The position numbers and the translations under genes are program-made. 64,000 bases of DNA from Pseudenterobacter timonensis (GTDB taxonomy: Bacteria; Pseudomonadota; Gammaproteobacteria; Enterobacterales; Enterobacteriaceae): assembly GCF_900021175.1 (NCBI RefSeq), contig NZ_FCOP01000011.1, forward strand, positions 930,001 to 994,000, given 5' to 3'. The notes below the pieces were generated by a model. That model made no database searches and was not told the origin of the DNA. It was given only the letters and a program-made list of their open reading frames with translations. Positions 1 through 7,473 of this stretch are shown in pieces (the first letter of the stretch is position 1; every line of letters begins with the position of its first letter).

Positions 1-2
1 TT

Positions 3-257
3 ATCGCGGTGATGGTGGTCGCGCCGCTGATCTGGCTAAGCGGCGGCACCGTGGTGAAGATGACGGCTCATGCGTGGCTCACCTCGCCGCTCTGGCTGCT
101 GAGCCTGGTATGCGCTATCGCTGCGTTAGCGCTTACCCTGCGCCGCGCGATGCCGAGAACGCTGTTCGTCATTCTGCTCGCGTCCATGCTGCTGAGCCGG
201 TTGAGCTTTTTTGGCGATACCATCAGCACCATCGTCAATATCGGCCATCTCTACTGA
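3..257 (+). CDS. C-terminal end of an integral membrane protein (gene starts before the window)
   Basis: An open frame runs in from the left edge to a TGA at 255-257, giving 85 residues with no start of its own; the internal GTG/ATG near base 9 are probably just codons. The piece is strongly hydrophobic, with about three membrane-spanning stretches split by short basic loops (Arg-Arg near the middle). The last part, with a Ser-Arg-Leu-Ser-Phe-Phe stretch, faintly recalls the final helix of DMSO-reductase-type anchor subunits (DmsC/YnfH), but that is a guess. A strong terminator follows 5 bases after the stop, so this is the last gene of its unit. Confidence 0.6.
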   Translation: MAVMVVAPLIWLSGGTVVKMTAHAWLTSPLWLLSLVCAIAALALTLRRAMPRTLFVILLASMLLSRLSFFGDTISTIVNIGHLY

Positions 258-261
258 CAGA

Positions 262-287
262 AAAAACCCCGCATTCGCGGGGTTTTT
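262..287. terminator. Bidirectional intrinsic terminator
   Basis: A perfect stem AAAAACCCCGC / GCGGGGTTTTT with a 4-base loop lies between two convergent genes. It has A and T tracts on both sides, so it can end the membrane-protein unit from the left and uspG from the right. Confidence 0.85.
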
Positions 288-291
288 ACGT

Positions 292-720
292 TTAGCGCAC
301 CACCATCACCGGAATATGGGCGTGGCGGATCACGCTGGAGGCGTTAGAGCCTAACAGATGCGTGGTAATAGAAGGGTTACGCGAACCGATAACCACGACG
401 TCGGCCTGTAGCTCCTCCGCCAGCTCGTTTACCGCATCGCGCACGCTGCCGAAGCGAACGTGGGTCTTAATACGCGACGGATCGAGCGTAAAATGTTCCA
501 CCATGGTTTGCAGTCGCGCCTGGGCTTCGCGCTCAAGGTGCTCCTCAAAGCGGCGAACGTCGGCGGCAAACCGATGCAAACTCAGGCTGGCGGAACCCGG
601 CAGCACGTGCAGCAGATGAATAATGCCCTCCTGCTGTGCCAGAAACTCGGCGTGACGTACGGCCTTGTCACTTAACGCCATTTCGAAAACATCAACCGGC
701 ATAATGATAGTCTTATACAT
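292..720 (-). CDS. uspG: Universal stress protein UspG (UP12)
   Basis: 142 residues, the family's usual length and nearly identical to remembered E. coli UspG (YbdQ). The single Usp domain starts with the beta strand [14 protein letters not shown]. It ends with the nucleotide-binding pattern [10 protein letters not shown]...[10 protein letters not shown] near residues 108-130, the G-2x-G-9x-G(S/T) motif of ATP-binding Usp proteins. The family forms cytoplasmic dimers, is induced in stasis and stress, and is reported to be adenylylated. It is a single-gene unit divergent from ybdR, with 218 bp between the starts. Confidence 0.93.
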   Translation of the reverse strand: MYKTIIMPVDVFEMALSDKAVRHAEFLAQQEGIIHLLHVLPGSASLSLHRFAADVRRFEEHLEREAQARLQTMVEHFTLDPSRIKTHVRFGSVRDAVNELAEELQADVVVIGSRNPSITTHLLGSNASSVIRHAHIPVMVVR

Positions 721-938
721 ACCCGTTTCTCCTTGTTATTCAACGTCTAATTCATTCAAGCATAAAATAGTATTTGTTTCTGCTATCTTTACAGCACTTT
801 TGCTTTCCGCCCGTTTTTTAACCCCTCCGTTGGCTGCCTGATTCCAGGATTAATCTCAAAACCACCCTTTTTATCGGCGAAGCGCCGGGGATGACTACCC
901 TTTAAAGAACTAATCCGCACTTTTTTTACGGAGGTTGC

Positions 939-2177
939 ATGAAAGCACTCACGTACCACGGCCCACATCATGTTCGCGTCGAGGAAGTGCCCGATCCCGG
1001 TATCGAGCAGCCCGACGATATTATTCTGCGCGTAACCGCCACCGCCATTTGCGGCTCGGATCTGCATCTTTATCGCGGCAAAATCCCCAAGGTTAAACAT
1101 GGCGATATCTTTGGTCATGAATTTATGGGCGAGGTGGTGGAAACCGGCAGCGAAGTGAAAAACATCCGTAAGGGCGATCGGGTGGTGATCCCCTTTGTCA
1201 TTGCCTGCGGCGACTGCTTCTTTTGCCGCCTCCAGCAATATTCCGCCTGTGAAAACACCAACTCCGGTCAGGGCTCAGCGCTGAATAAAAAACAGATCCC
1301 GCCGCCGGCCGCGCTGTTTGGCTACAGCCACCTCTACGGCGGCGTACCGGGCGGACAGGCTGAGTATGTCCGCGTGCCGAAGGGCAACGTCGGTCCCTTT
1401 AAGGTGCCGCCGCTGCTCTCTGATGATAAGGCGCTCTTTTTATCCGATATTCTGCCTACGGCGTGGCAGGCGGCAAAAAACGCCCAGATTGAAAAAGGCT
1501 CAAGCGTGGCGGTATTTGGCGCCGGTCCGGTGGGGCTGCTGACCATCGCCTGCGCGCGTCTGCTGGGGGCGGAGCAGATCTTTATCGTCGATCACCATCC
1601 CTATCGTTTGAGCTTTGCCCAGCAGCGTTACGGGGCGATCCCCATTAACTTCGATGAGATTGACGATCCGGCGGAAGCGATTATCGAGCAGACCGCAGGG
1701 CACCGCGGCGTGGATGCGGTCATTGACGCCGTCGGCTTTGAGGCCAAAGGCAGCACTACCGAGACCATCCTCAGCAACCTCAAGCTGGAAGGGAGCAGCG
1801 GTAAGGCGCTACGCCAGTGTATGGCTGCGGTGCGCCGCGGCGGGGTGGTGAGCGTGCCGGGCGTTTATGCCGGGTTCATCCATGGTTTCCTTTTTGGCGA
1901 TGCCTTTGATAAAGGGCTCAGCTTTAAGATGGGGCAGACCCACGTGCACGCCTGGCTTGGGGAGCTGCTGCCGCTAATCGAAAAAGGGCTGCTGAAACCA
2001 GAAGAGATAGTCACCCACTACATGCCGCTGGAGGAGGCCGCGCGCGGCTACGAGATCTTTGAGAAGCGGGAGGAGGAGTGCCGCAAGGTGATTCTGGTTC
2101 CTGGCGCTGCCAGCGCCGAAGCCGCACAGGAGAAAGCGACCGGTCTGGTTAACCCGATGCCGGGTGGCGTCGTGTAA
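939..2177 (+). CDS. ybdR: Zinc-dependent alcohol dehydrogenase-like oxidoreductase YbdR
   Basis: 412 residues of the medium-chain dehydrogenase family. The catalytic zinc ligands are visible as Cys38 in the AICGSDLH motif and His60-Glu61 in GHEFMGEV. Cys90, Cys93, Cys96 and Cys104 form the structural zinc lobe. The Rossmann nucleotide-binding motif is GAGPVGLL near residue 190. This resembles the glutathione-dependent formaldehyde dehydrogenase/threonine dehydrogenase-like subgroup, but the substrate is unknown. The start is supported by GGAGG seven bases upstream. It sits beside uspG as in E. coli and is transcribed alone. Confidence 0.9.
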   Translation: MKALTYHGPHHVRVEEVPDPGIEQPDDIILRVTATAICGSDLHLYRGKIPKVKHGDIFGHEFMGEVVETGSEVKNIRKGDRVVIPFVIACGDCFFCRLQQYSACENTNSGQGSALNKKQIPPPAALFGYSHLYGGVPGGQAEYVRVPKGNVGPFKVPPLLSDDKALFLSDILPTAWQAAKNAQIEKGSSVAVFGAGPVGLLTIACARLLGAEQIFIVDHHPYRLSFAQQRYGAIPINFDEIDDPAEAIIEQTAGHRGVDAVIDAVGFEAKGSTTETILSNLKLEGSSGKALRQCMAAVRRGGVVSVPGVYAGFIHGFLFGDAFDKGLSFKMGQTHVHAWLGELLPLIEKGLLKPEEIVTHYMPLEEAARGYEIFEKREEECRKVILVPGAASAEAAQEKATGLVNPMPGGVV

Positions 2178-2183
2178 CGTCAC

Positions 2184-2273
2184 TTACCAGTGACGTTCCA
2201 GATAAAGCACCGCCGCGACAAGGATCGCCGCAATCGCGCAATAGACCAGGGTGATGACGAGGATCTCGCTCAT
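2184..2273 (-). CDS. Small hydrophobic membrane peptide, 29 residues
   Basis: A tiny ORF, MSEILVITLVYCA... ending in LERHW, with GAGG seven bases before the ATG. Residues 4-24 form one uninterrupted hydrophobic helix followed by a short charged tail, typical of single-pass bacterial small proteins. The stop is 6 bp from the end of ybdR on the other strand, and it lies 133 bp downstream of rnk in the same direction. I do not recognise a named family. The good ribosome site and clean helix argue for a real product. Confidence 0.5.
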   Translation of the reverse strand: MSEILVITLVYCAIAAILVAAVLYLERHW

Positions 2274-2358
2274 AACCGTCCTCATACAGAGAAACGGCTC
2301 CAGTCTGCACCGAAGGCGGTACGCGTTGCGCCAGGAAGAACGGGTGAAATTGCGTAAA

Positions 2359-2378
2359 GAGGATGCAGTCGCATCCTC
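2359..2378 (-). terminator. Hairpin after rnk, weak terminator
   Basis: GAGGATGC and GCATCCTC form an 8-bp perfect stem with a 4-base loop, 29 bp past the rnk stop. On the minus strand only TTTACG follows, so the U tract is poor. A second short repeat (AAGCG/CGCTT) lies between it and the stop codon. Termination here may be leaky and let transcription reach the 29-residue ORF. Confidence 0.45.
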
Positions 2379-2406
2379 CTGATCAAGCGGCGTAGCGCTT
2401 AAGAGG

Positions 2407-2817
2407 TTAGCGCAGGTACTCACCCGCGGCTTCTGGCTGATAGAGCAACTCCAGCACCTCCAGATGGGTCGAGGCGCCGCCCGGCAGTGCCCAGTTAATG
2501 GTATCGCCTACGCGCAGGCCCAGCAGCGCGGCGCCCACCGGCGCCAGGACGGAGAGCTGGGTGCTGCTGTCGGTCATCTGTGTCGGATAGACCAGCGTGC
2601 GGGTGCGCGTCTCACCGCTCTTTAAATCGCGGAAGGTGACCTTGCTGTTCATGGTCACCACGTCATGCGGCATCGATGCGGGGGCGCACATCTGCGCCCG
2701 GTCTAACTCGACGTTGAGAGCGTCGGCCACCGGCAGCGAAGCGTAAGCGGGCTGTTCCAGCAGGCGATCGATACGTTCCGCATCCAGTTCGTTAATGATG
2801 ATAGGGGGTCTGGACAT
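2407..2817 (-). CDS. rnk: Nucleoside diphosphate kinase regulator Rnk
   Basis: 136 residues, the normal length. The N-terminal helical coiled coil (about residues 8-45) is followed by a GreA/FKBP-like C-terminal domain with the motif [19 protein letters not shown]. Rnk binds RNA polymerase at the secondary channel like GreA. It was found as a regulator that restores nucleoside diphosphate kinase and alginate levels in Pseudomonas. In E. coli rna follows rnk closely; here a flavin reductase-like gene lies between them. Confidence 0.93.
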   Translation of the reverse strand: MSRPPIIINELDAERIDRLLEQPAYASLPVADALNVELDRAQMCAPASMPHDVVTMNSKVTFRDLKSGETRTRTLVYPTQMTDSSTQLSVLAPVGAALLGLRVGDTINWALPGGASTHLEVLELLYQPEAAGEYLR

Positions 2818-2869
2818 CTTCTACTCCATGTCGTTAACGCCGCGCGTCGCGCAGGCTTTTATCCAAAAG

Positions 2870-2900
2870 AAAACCCTCGCCGTCTGGCAGCGAGGGTTTT
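2870..2900. terminator. Symmetric hairpin upstream of rnk
   Basis: A perfect 11-bp stem AAAACCCTCGC / GCGAGGGTTTT with a 9-base loop, flanked by A and T runs, has the shape of a bidirectional terminator. It sits 53 bp upstream of the rnk start, between two divergent genes, where no 3' end is expected. It may insulate the two promoters or be the relic of a lost neighbour. Confidence 0.55.
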
Positions 2901-2938
2901 AACTTCTCTGATAATACTGATTGTCTGGCAAACTTTGA

Positions 2939-2954
2939 AGTGATGGCGGTCACA
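2939..2954. promoter_or_regulatory. Candidate CRP-cAMP site
   Basis: AGTGA-N6-TCACA matches 9 of 10 conserved positions of the CRP consensus TGTGA-N6-TCACA. It lies between divergent rnk and the flavin reductase-like gene, about 120-135 bp from each start codon, so it could serve either. Confidence 0.4.
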
Positions 2955-3087
2955 TTCATCACTACTGTGAATGTTGTGCAGATAACACGCGGCGCTATTG
3001 CCTGGCGCAGGGCCGCCTACTATTATCGCCGGATGTCTCTCAAACCGGGCCGGCAATCGCTGCCCGCTTTTTGTCTTCGGGAAAACT

Positions 3088-3708
3088 ATGTATTTTTATC
3101 AGCCCTCTGAAGGCCATGGCCTGCCGCACGATCCCTTAAACGCCATTATCGGCCCGCGTCCTATCGGCTGGATCGCCAGCCAGGACAGCGAAGGGCGACA
3201 CAATCTGGCCCCCTACAGTTTCTTTAACTGCTTCAACTACCGCCCGCCGATTATCGGCTTTTCCAGCAACGGCTGGAAAGACAGCGTGCGAAATATTACC
3301 GAGACGCGAGAATTTGTCTGGAACCTGGCGACCCGCGAACTGGCGAGCGCCATGAATGAAACCTCCGCCTCGCTGCCGCACGATGAAGATGAGTTTACCT
3401 TTGCCGGACTGACGCCCGTCGCCAGCCGCGTGGTGGCGCCGCCGCGCGTGGCGGAAAGCCCGGTCAATTTTGAGTGTCGTCTGAGCCAGTGCATCCAGCT
3501 GACGGGGGCCGACGGCGCGCCCATTGATACCTGGCTGGTGCTGGGAGAAGTGGTGGGCGTGCATATCCACGAGGGGCTGCTGGAGAAGGGGATCTACCAG
3601 ACCGCCAAAGCGAACCCGATCCTGCGGGCGGGTGGGCCGAGCGCCTACTATGGCATCAGCGAAAACGAGCGTTTTGATCTGGTGCGCCCGGATGCCCGCC
3701 GGAGCTGA
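3088..3708 (+). CDS. Flavin reductase family protein (FMN-binding split barrel)
   Basis: 206 residues starting MYFYQPSEGHGLPHDP, with the family signatures AIIGPRPIGWIASQD and NLAPYSFFNCFNY near residues 20-60. This matches the DIM6/NTAB flavin reductase-like group, whose members bind FMN and often reduce flavin with NAD(P)H for partner oxygenases. Physiological partners are unknown. An upstream in-frame GTG at 2998 would add 30 residues unlike the family, so I chose the ATG at 3088, though its ribosome site is weak. The gene is absent at this place in K-12 and sits between rnk and rna, so it is probably a lineage-specific insertion. Confidence 0.82.
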   Translation: MYFYQPSEGHGLPHDPLNAIIGPRPIGWIASQDSEGRHNLAPYSFFNCFNYRPPIIGFSSNGWKDSVRNITETREFVWNLATRELASAMNETSASLPHDEDEFTFAGLTPVASRVVAPPRVAESPVNFECRLSQCIQLTGADGAPIDTWLVLGEVVGVHIHEGLLEKGIYQTAKANPILRAGGPSAYYGISENERFDLVRPDARRS

Positions 3709-3710
3709 CA

Positions 3711-3974
3711 ATGAGCGACCGCCCGCTTCCCGCAGACCAGCATTTTTTCGCCGATCTCTTCAGCGGACTGGTGCGCAACCCGCAGCAGCTGGGACGCGTT
3801 GAATTTGCCCGGCAAGGTCGGGCGATCCCGGGACAACAGGGGGCGGAGTGGCAGGGAAAAAGGGAGGCCAGGCGCAGTGACGCCTGGCAAAGGATCAGTA
3901 GCCGACGCTGTCCAGCACAAACTGCTTCCCGCAGTTCCCGGGATGCGGCTGCGGTGCAAAGGAGGCGGAGGTGA
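3711..3974 (+). CDS. Doubtful short ORF downstream of the flavin reductase-like gene
   Basis: 87 codons beginning 2 bp after the preceding stop, with GGAG seven bases ahead of the ATG. The first 45 residues, beginning MSDRPLPADQHFF, look protein-like and match nothing I know. The remainder is Arg/Ser-rich and runs through the rna terminator and 80 bp antisense into rna. It may be a decayed gene that once formed an operon with the flavin reductase, or chance. Confidence 0.2.
   Translation: MSDRPLPADQHFFADLFSGLVRNPQQLGRVEFARQGRAIPGQQGAEWQGKREARRSDAWQRISSRRCPAQTASRSSRDAAAVQRRRR
3859..3888 (-). terminator. Intrinsic terminator of rna
   Basis: On the minus strand GCCAGGCG-TCACTG-CGCCTGGC is a perfect 8-bp stem followed by CTCCCTTTTT. 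It begins 6 bp beyond the rna stop codon. Confidence 0.75.
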
Positions 3975-4704
3975 GCGGCGCGTTGATGGCGGCGGCGTGA
4001 AGGGAGATCTGCATTTCGGTTAAATAGGCCGGATTACCGTTACAGGTCAGCTTCACCGCCTTCACCGCGTTGGAGCCCCAGCTTTTTGCCACGGCGTCGT
4101 CAAAGGCGCTGCGGGCGATCGGTTTTCCGTAGTGCGCCGCCAGGAAAGCGCCAAGCGCGCTGGCTTTAACCTCCTGGTTCATTCGCACCATCGTGCCGAA
4201 ATAGGCGTCGGGATCGAAGCCAAAGCAGACGCCATGTTTAGCGTATTCGTAGCGCTCCAGGCAGGAGTTACCACCCGCGCCCGGCATCACTTCGTTCAGT
4301 TTTGCCGCGGCCTCCAGCGACAGGCCGGTTTCCGCCGAAGCGCATTTACGGCTGGCGCGCGCTTCCGGCAGGTCAGGAACCGGACGCGTGGCGCAGCCAA
4401 AACGCATCCAGCGACGTTCGTCAACGCCGCGCGCCGCGATCGATTTTGGCAGGCCGGGCCACAGGCCGTGTACGGTCAGGAAATCGGTTTTGGTATCACT
4501 CTCTTTTTGCAGACGGCACTCGTCAGGCTCGTCACGGTTGCGATCGTGCATACTCTGACAAAAACCGGTTTGCCAGGAGAGGGCGAGCACGTAACGGTCA
4601 AAATCCGCATATTGTGTGGCCTGAAGCGGCGCAGCTACGACGGAACAGGCGCACAGAGCGACGGCCGCTGCGCTGAAGCGGCTCACGATATCCTTCCTGA
4701 GCAT
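3895..4704 (-). CDS. rna: Ribonuclease I (RNase T2 family, periplasmic)
   Basis: 269 residues, as expected (268 in E. coli). An N-terminal signal peptide of about 24-28 residues ends near VVAAPLQA. Both RNase T2 active-site segments are present: His79 in HGLWPG, and Glu150, Glu153, Lys156 and His157 in LERYEYAKHG. The enzyme cuts RNA non-specifically through 2',3'-cyclic phosphates in the periplasm. Eight or more cysteines suit disulfide bonding. In K-12 the citrate-fermentation genes separate rna from dcuC; here they are adjacent. Confidence 0.94.
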   Translation of the reverse strand: MLRKDIVSRFSAAAVALCACSVVAAPLQATQYADFDRYVLALSWQTGFCQSMHDRNRDEPDECRLQKESDTKTDFLTVHGLWPGLPKSIAARGVDERRWMRFGCATRPVPDLPEARASRKCASAETGLSLEAAAKLNEVMPGAGGNSCLERYEYAKHGVCFGFDPDAYFGTMVRMNQEVKASALGAFLAAHYGKPIARSAFDDAVAKSWGSNAVKAVKLTCNGNPAYLTEMQISLHAAAINAPLTSASFAPQPHPGNCGKQFVLDSVGY

Positions 4705-4756
4705 ATAAATTCCTGATGATTTACGTTAAATTCATTTTAGCCACTTATTAAAACAC

Positions 4757-4780
4757 AAAAAGCGCCCGCAGGCGCTTTTT
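4757..4780 (-). terminator. Intrinsic terminator of dcuC
   Basis: AAAAAGCGCC and GGCGCTTTTT pair around a CGCA loop, and T's follow the stem on the minus strand. It lies 15 bp past the dcuC stop. With A's on the other side it may also block antisense reading. Confidence 0.85.
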
Positions 4781-4795
4781 GATCATCAGGAGAGC

Positions 4796-6169
4796 TTAGC
4801 CCGCTACGGTGCCCGGCACCATCAGCTCGGTGGCAACAATGACAATCACTAGCCCCACCAGCACCGGCACAGAGGTGCGTTTCACCACCTCAAACGGCGA
4901 GATTTTCGCCATCCCCGCCACCGCAACCACCACGCCCGATACCGGCGAAATGGTGCGTCCCAGGTTCGAAGCCTGCAGCATTGGAATCGAGAGATAGGCC
5001 GGGTTAATGCCGGAGGAGTGGGCGAGCTTAGGGATCATCTCTACAAAGGCGTAGAAGGGCGCGTTGCCGGAGCCGGTGGTCATGGCCGCCAGCATAGTCA
5101 GCACCACCAGCACCAGCATCAGGATAATGCTGGCCGAACCGAAAGAGGTGGCGATGGAGATCAGGCTCTGAATAAAGCCGATAGTGCTCAGCCCCTGTGC
5201 GAATACCCCCGCCGCGACCAGCAGCATTACCACGCCGGCGAAGGCATCCGCCATACCGCGATAGGCCACTTCCAGACCGGTAAATACCTTTTGGGTGTTG
5301 AAGCCGCGAACAAACTCCAGTACCGCCGCCAGCAGCATGCAGATTACAAGGATTGTGATGATGTGCAGCTGCGGCCCCCATTTGCCGTCAAAAATCAGCA
5401 CGCCAATAATGGGGGTGAAGGGCAAAATGGCGTAAAACGACGGCGCGGTGGTGGTAATTTCGCTTACGTCGAGCATCTCATGGTTAATATTCTCTTTTTT
5501 ATCGAGATACCGCTGCCAGAAAAAGTGCGCAATCGCCATGCCGACAATCGCGGCAATAGAGATAGGCAAGGTGGTTTTAAAGGCAAAATCGATAAGCGGC
5601 ATCTCTGCGGCTTTGGCTGCCAGCACCACATCCCCGGAGGTGGGGGAAAGAATAATGGCTGCTGGGGAAGCGCAGATCGCCGCCGCCGCGCCGCGACTGA
5701 TGCCAACGTTAACCATTACCGGGAAGAGGGTAGCCATCAGCAACACCCCCAAGCCGGTGGCCGAGGAGACCGCCAGCGACATCAGACAGGCGACGAAATA
5801 GGCGGCAATCATCAGCATATAGGGCGAGTTGATATACTGCAGCGGTTTTGACGCCAGCTTCACCACCATGTCGTTAGCGCCGATATGGGTCATATAGGCG
5901 GCGAAACCGCACAGCATCATGATCATCATACCGAGATCGCCGCCGCGGCTCATCAGCAGAATCTTAATGTATTCGACAATATCCGTGGCGGCATAACCGG
6001 TGCCGGTTTCGCTGGTCGGTAAAACCTGATGGCCCATAAGGGCGCTAATAATAAGCAGTGTTAAACCGCCGACGAATAATACCCCGGTGGCGGAAAAGCC
6101 CTTAATGATATACCGCGCAACGCCAACTATGACGACCACTCCGATCAGGAGTTCGATAAAGGTAAGCAT
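4796..6169 (-). CDS. dcuC: Anaerobic C4-dicarboxylate transporter DcuC
   Basis: 457 residues with about twelve hydrophobic segments. The start MLTFIELLIGVVVIVG matches E. coli DcuC; the frame is open for 16 more codons upstream but those are not hydrophobic and lack family support. DcuC is an inner-membrane carrier that effluxes succinate and exchanges C4-dicarboxylates during fermentation. An FNR-type site lies about 100 bp upstream of the start, fitting anaerobic induction. It is a single-gene unit with its own terminator. Confidence 0.93.
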   Translation of the reverse strand: MLTFIELLIGVVVIVGVARYIIKGFSATGVLFVGGLTLLIISALMGHQVLPTSETGTGYAATDIVEYIKILLMSRGGDLGMMIMMLCGFAAYMTHIGANDMVVKLASKPLQYINSPYMLMIAAYFVACLMSLAVSSATGLGVLLMATLFPVMVNVGISRGAAAAICASPAAIILSPTSGDVVLAAKAAEMPLIDFAFKTTLPISIAAIVGMAIAHFFWQRYLDKKENINHEMLDVSEITTTAPSFYAILPFTPIIGVLIFDGKWGPQLHIITILVICMLLAAVLEFVRGFNTQKVFTGLEVAYRGMADAFAGVVMLLVAAGVFAQGLSTIGFIQSLISIATSFGSASIILMLVLVVLTMLAAMTTGSGNAPFYAFVEMIPKLAHSSGINPAYLSIPMLQASNLGRTISPVSGVVVAVAGMAKISPFEVVKRTSVPVLVGLVIVIVATELMVPGTVAG

Positions 6170-6261
6170 GGATTCCCCTGTAACGCGCACTCCCGGAGAG
6201 CACGAATAGATCAGCAATAATGAGAAGGATGGAAATGTGCCTAATTAATGGGCGACTCTTG

Positions 6262-6275
6262 CTGATTAAAATCAA
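6262..6275. promoter_or_regulatory. FNR-type site upstream of dcuC
   Basis: CTGAT-TAAA-ATCAA differs by one base from the FNR consensus TTGAT-N4-ATCAA. Its centre is about 99 bp upstream of the dcuC ATG. If it acts at -41.5 the transcript would start near 6227, leaving a leader of about 58 nt. E. coli dcuC is known to be FNR-activated. Confidence 0.65.
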
Positions 6276-6719
6276 TAAACCCTCTGTTAACGCCACGAAC
6301 TTCACTCTTTTGCCACACGGATGACATTCAGGGAGTGGCATCAGACAGGGGGATAAACTGATTTGTAATCAATATGATAATGGTATGTTAATCGCTGTCT
6401 GTTTTGCAGTTAAGCATGCTGCCCGGCCGGAGGGAACGCGGGAAAATCCCTGTTTTACAAAGGGGTAATAAAGTGGATGAATGATCTGGTTTTCATAAAA
6501 GATTAAGCGGCTAAATCTGTTTACGTTATTCTTACGATTTTTAAGTGTAATTTCATGGCTTCGTAAAGCCATAAAAAGTTTAAGATTTTTATTTTATTAC
6601 AATGAACAGAATATATTGACTGAAGCAGAATAATGTAAATCAAAACTTAATTTTCTGGCCCGGGCCGGGCAGAGAGCAATAATGGGCGGCTGGTGGCCTA
6701 AAAAATAACAGGGCTCGTT
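6276..6719. other. Intergenic stretch in the pagP position, no gene seen
   Basis: K-12 carries pagP (lipid A palmitoyltransferase) between dcuC and cspE. No reading frame here resembles PagP on either strand. The bases up to about 6650 are AT-rich with only short frames; the following 250 bp are GC-rich. Confidence 0.6.
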
Positions 6720-6899
6720 ATGAACGCTGCCGGAAAGATCGTTATCCCGGCGCGCCATTCCGATCCCAGCGGGGTTGCCGCTGGCCTTTGTTGGGCAGGC
6801 ACGGCCACCTTTCAGATGACCCGGTATACCAGCGGCGCCGCGGTGCGTGGCGTTTTATCTGCAGAAAAGCGGGAGGCTGGCAAGAAAGAGGGAAGGTGA
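6720..6899 (+). CDS. Doubtful 59-codon ORF in a GC-rich patch
   Basis: ATG to TGA, beginning MNAAGKIVIPARHSD and ending in a basic KREAGKKEGR tail. A weak AGGG lies eight bases upstream. No family is recognised. It sits inside a GC-rich block (about 6655-6900) between AT-rich flanks, where pagP would be in relatives. It could be foreign or residual DNA. Confidence 0.15.
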   Translation: MNAAGKIVIPARHSDPSGVAAGLCWAGTATFQMTRYTSGAAVRGVLSAEKREAGKKEGR

Positions 6900-7005
6900 G
6901 CGTGGGTAAAGCACAAAAAGCTACCCCCTAAAATTAACGCGACTTTTGTCACTTTTTATCAAAGTTCCGCTGGACAAAACGCCTCACAATTGATGTACTG
7001 GTATC

Positions 7006-7030
7006 CGACACAGCATTTGTGTCGATTTTT
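7006..7030 (+). promoter_or_regulatory. Terminator-like hairpin in the cspE leader
   Basis: CGACACA-GCATT-TGTGTCG is a perfect 7-bp stem followed at once by ATTTTT, ending 19 bp before the cspE ATG and just before its AAGG ribosome site. It could be an attenuator or a structure that cold-shock RNA chaperones melt. CspA-family proteins are known transcription antiterminators. Confidence 0.45.
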
Positions 7031-7048
7031 CATGTAAAGGTAATTTTG

Positions 7049-7258
7049 ATGTCTAAGATTAAAGGTAACGTTAAGTGGTTTAATGAATCCAAAGGATTCG
7101 GTTTCATTACTCCGGAAGATGGCAGCAAAGACGTGTTCGTACACTTCTCTGCAATCCAGAGCAATGGTTTCAAAACTCTGGCTGAAGGTCAGCGCGTTGA
7201 GTTTGAAATCACTAACGGTGCCAAAGGCCCTTCTGCTGCTAACGTAATCGCTCTGTAA
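7049..7258 (+). CDS. cspE: Cold shock-like protein CspE
   Basis: 69 residues, the standard size. RNP1 (KGFGFITPE) and RNP2 (VFVHFSAI) are both intact in a single OB-fold cold-shock domain starting [14 protein letters not shown]. It binds single-stranded RNA/DNA, melts RNA hairpins and acts as an antiterminator; in E. coli it is largely expressed at 37 C. The start is set by AAGG nine bases upstream; the longer frame from 7019 is leader sequence. It is a single-gene unit. Confidence 0.96.
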   Translation: MSKIKGNVKWFNESKGFGFITPEDGSKDVFVHFSAIQSNGFKTLAEGQRVEFEITNGAKGPSAANVIAL

Positions 7259-7282
7259 TCCAGACGCGTCAGCAAGAATTTC

Positions 7283-7310
7283 AAAACCCGCTCAGTGAGC
7301 GGGTTTTTTT
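7283..7310 (+). terminator. Intrinsic terminator of cspE
   Basis: AACCCGCTC-AGT-GAGCGGGTT with seven T's after the stem, starting 25 bp past the cspE stop. Confidence 0.9.
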
Positions 7311-7319
7311 CGTTTTGAA

Positions 7320-7406
7320 TTAGTTAAAAAGATAAACTTTCAGAAAGCTTGCCACAATCAGCAGGCTTAACGCCACCATGCTGGCGCTCATTATATTTTG
7401 CTTCAT
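7320..7406 (-). CDS. Small membrane peptide, 28 residues
   Basis: The minus-strand ORF MKQNIMSASMVALSLLIV... ends in VYLFN. Residues 7-27 form one hydrophobic helix with a basic N-terminus (Lys2), as in other bacterial single-pass small proteins. A GGGGGTG stretch lies a few bases before the ATG. It sits in the cspE-crcB gap, 67 bp past the crcB stop in the same direction, and could be co-transcribed with crcB. I do not recognise it by name. Confidence 0.5.
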   Translation of the reverse strand: MKQNIMSASMVALSLLIVASFLKVYLFN

Positions 7407-7473
7407 CTTCACCCCCGTTACGTATCCTTCAAGGGTGACAGAGAAAAATTAAGCCAACATTAACGCGGCGTTT

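Noticed and set aside
3-257. Complete small membrane protein starting at the GTG near base 9
   Set aside because: The frame is open to the window edge and no ribosome site precedes the GTG, so it is treated as the end of a longer gene.
789-1238. 149-codon minus-strand frame opposite ybdR
   Set aside because: It overlaps the conserved zinc-site region of ybdR on the other strand and has no recognisable domain.
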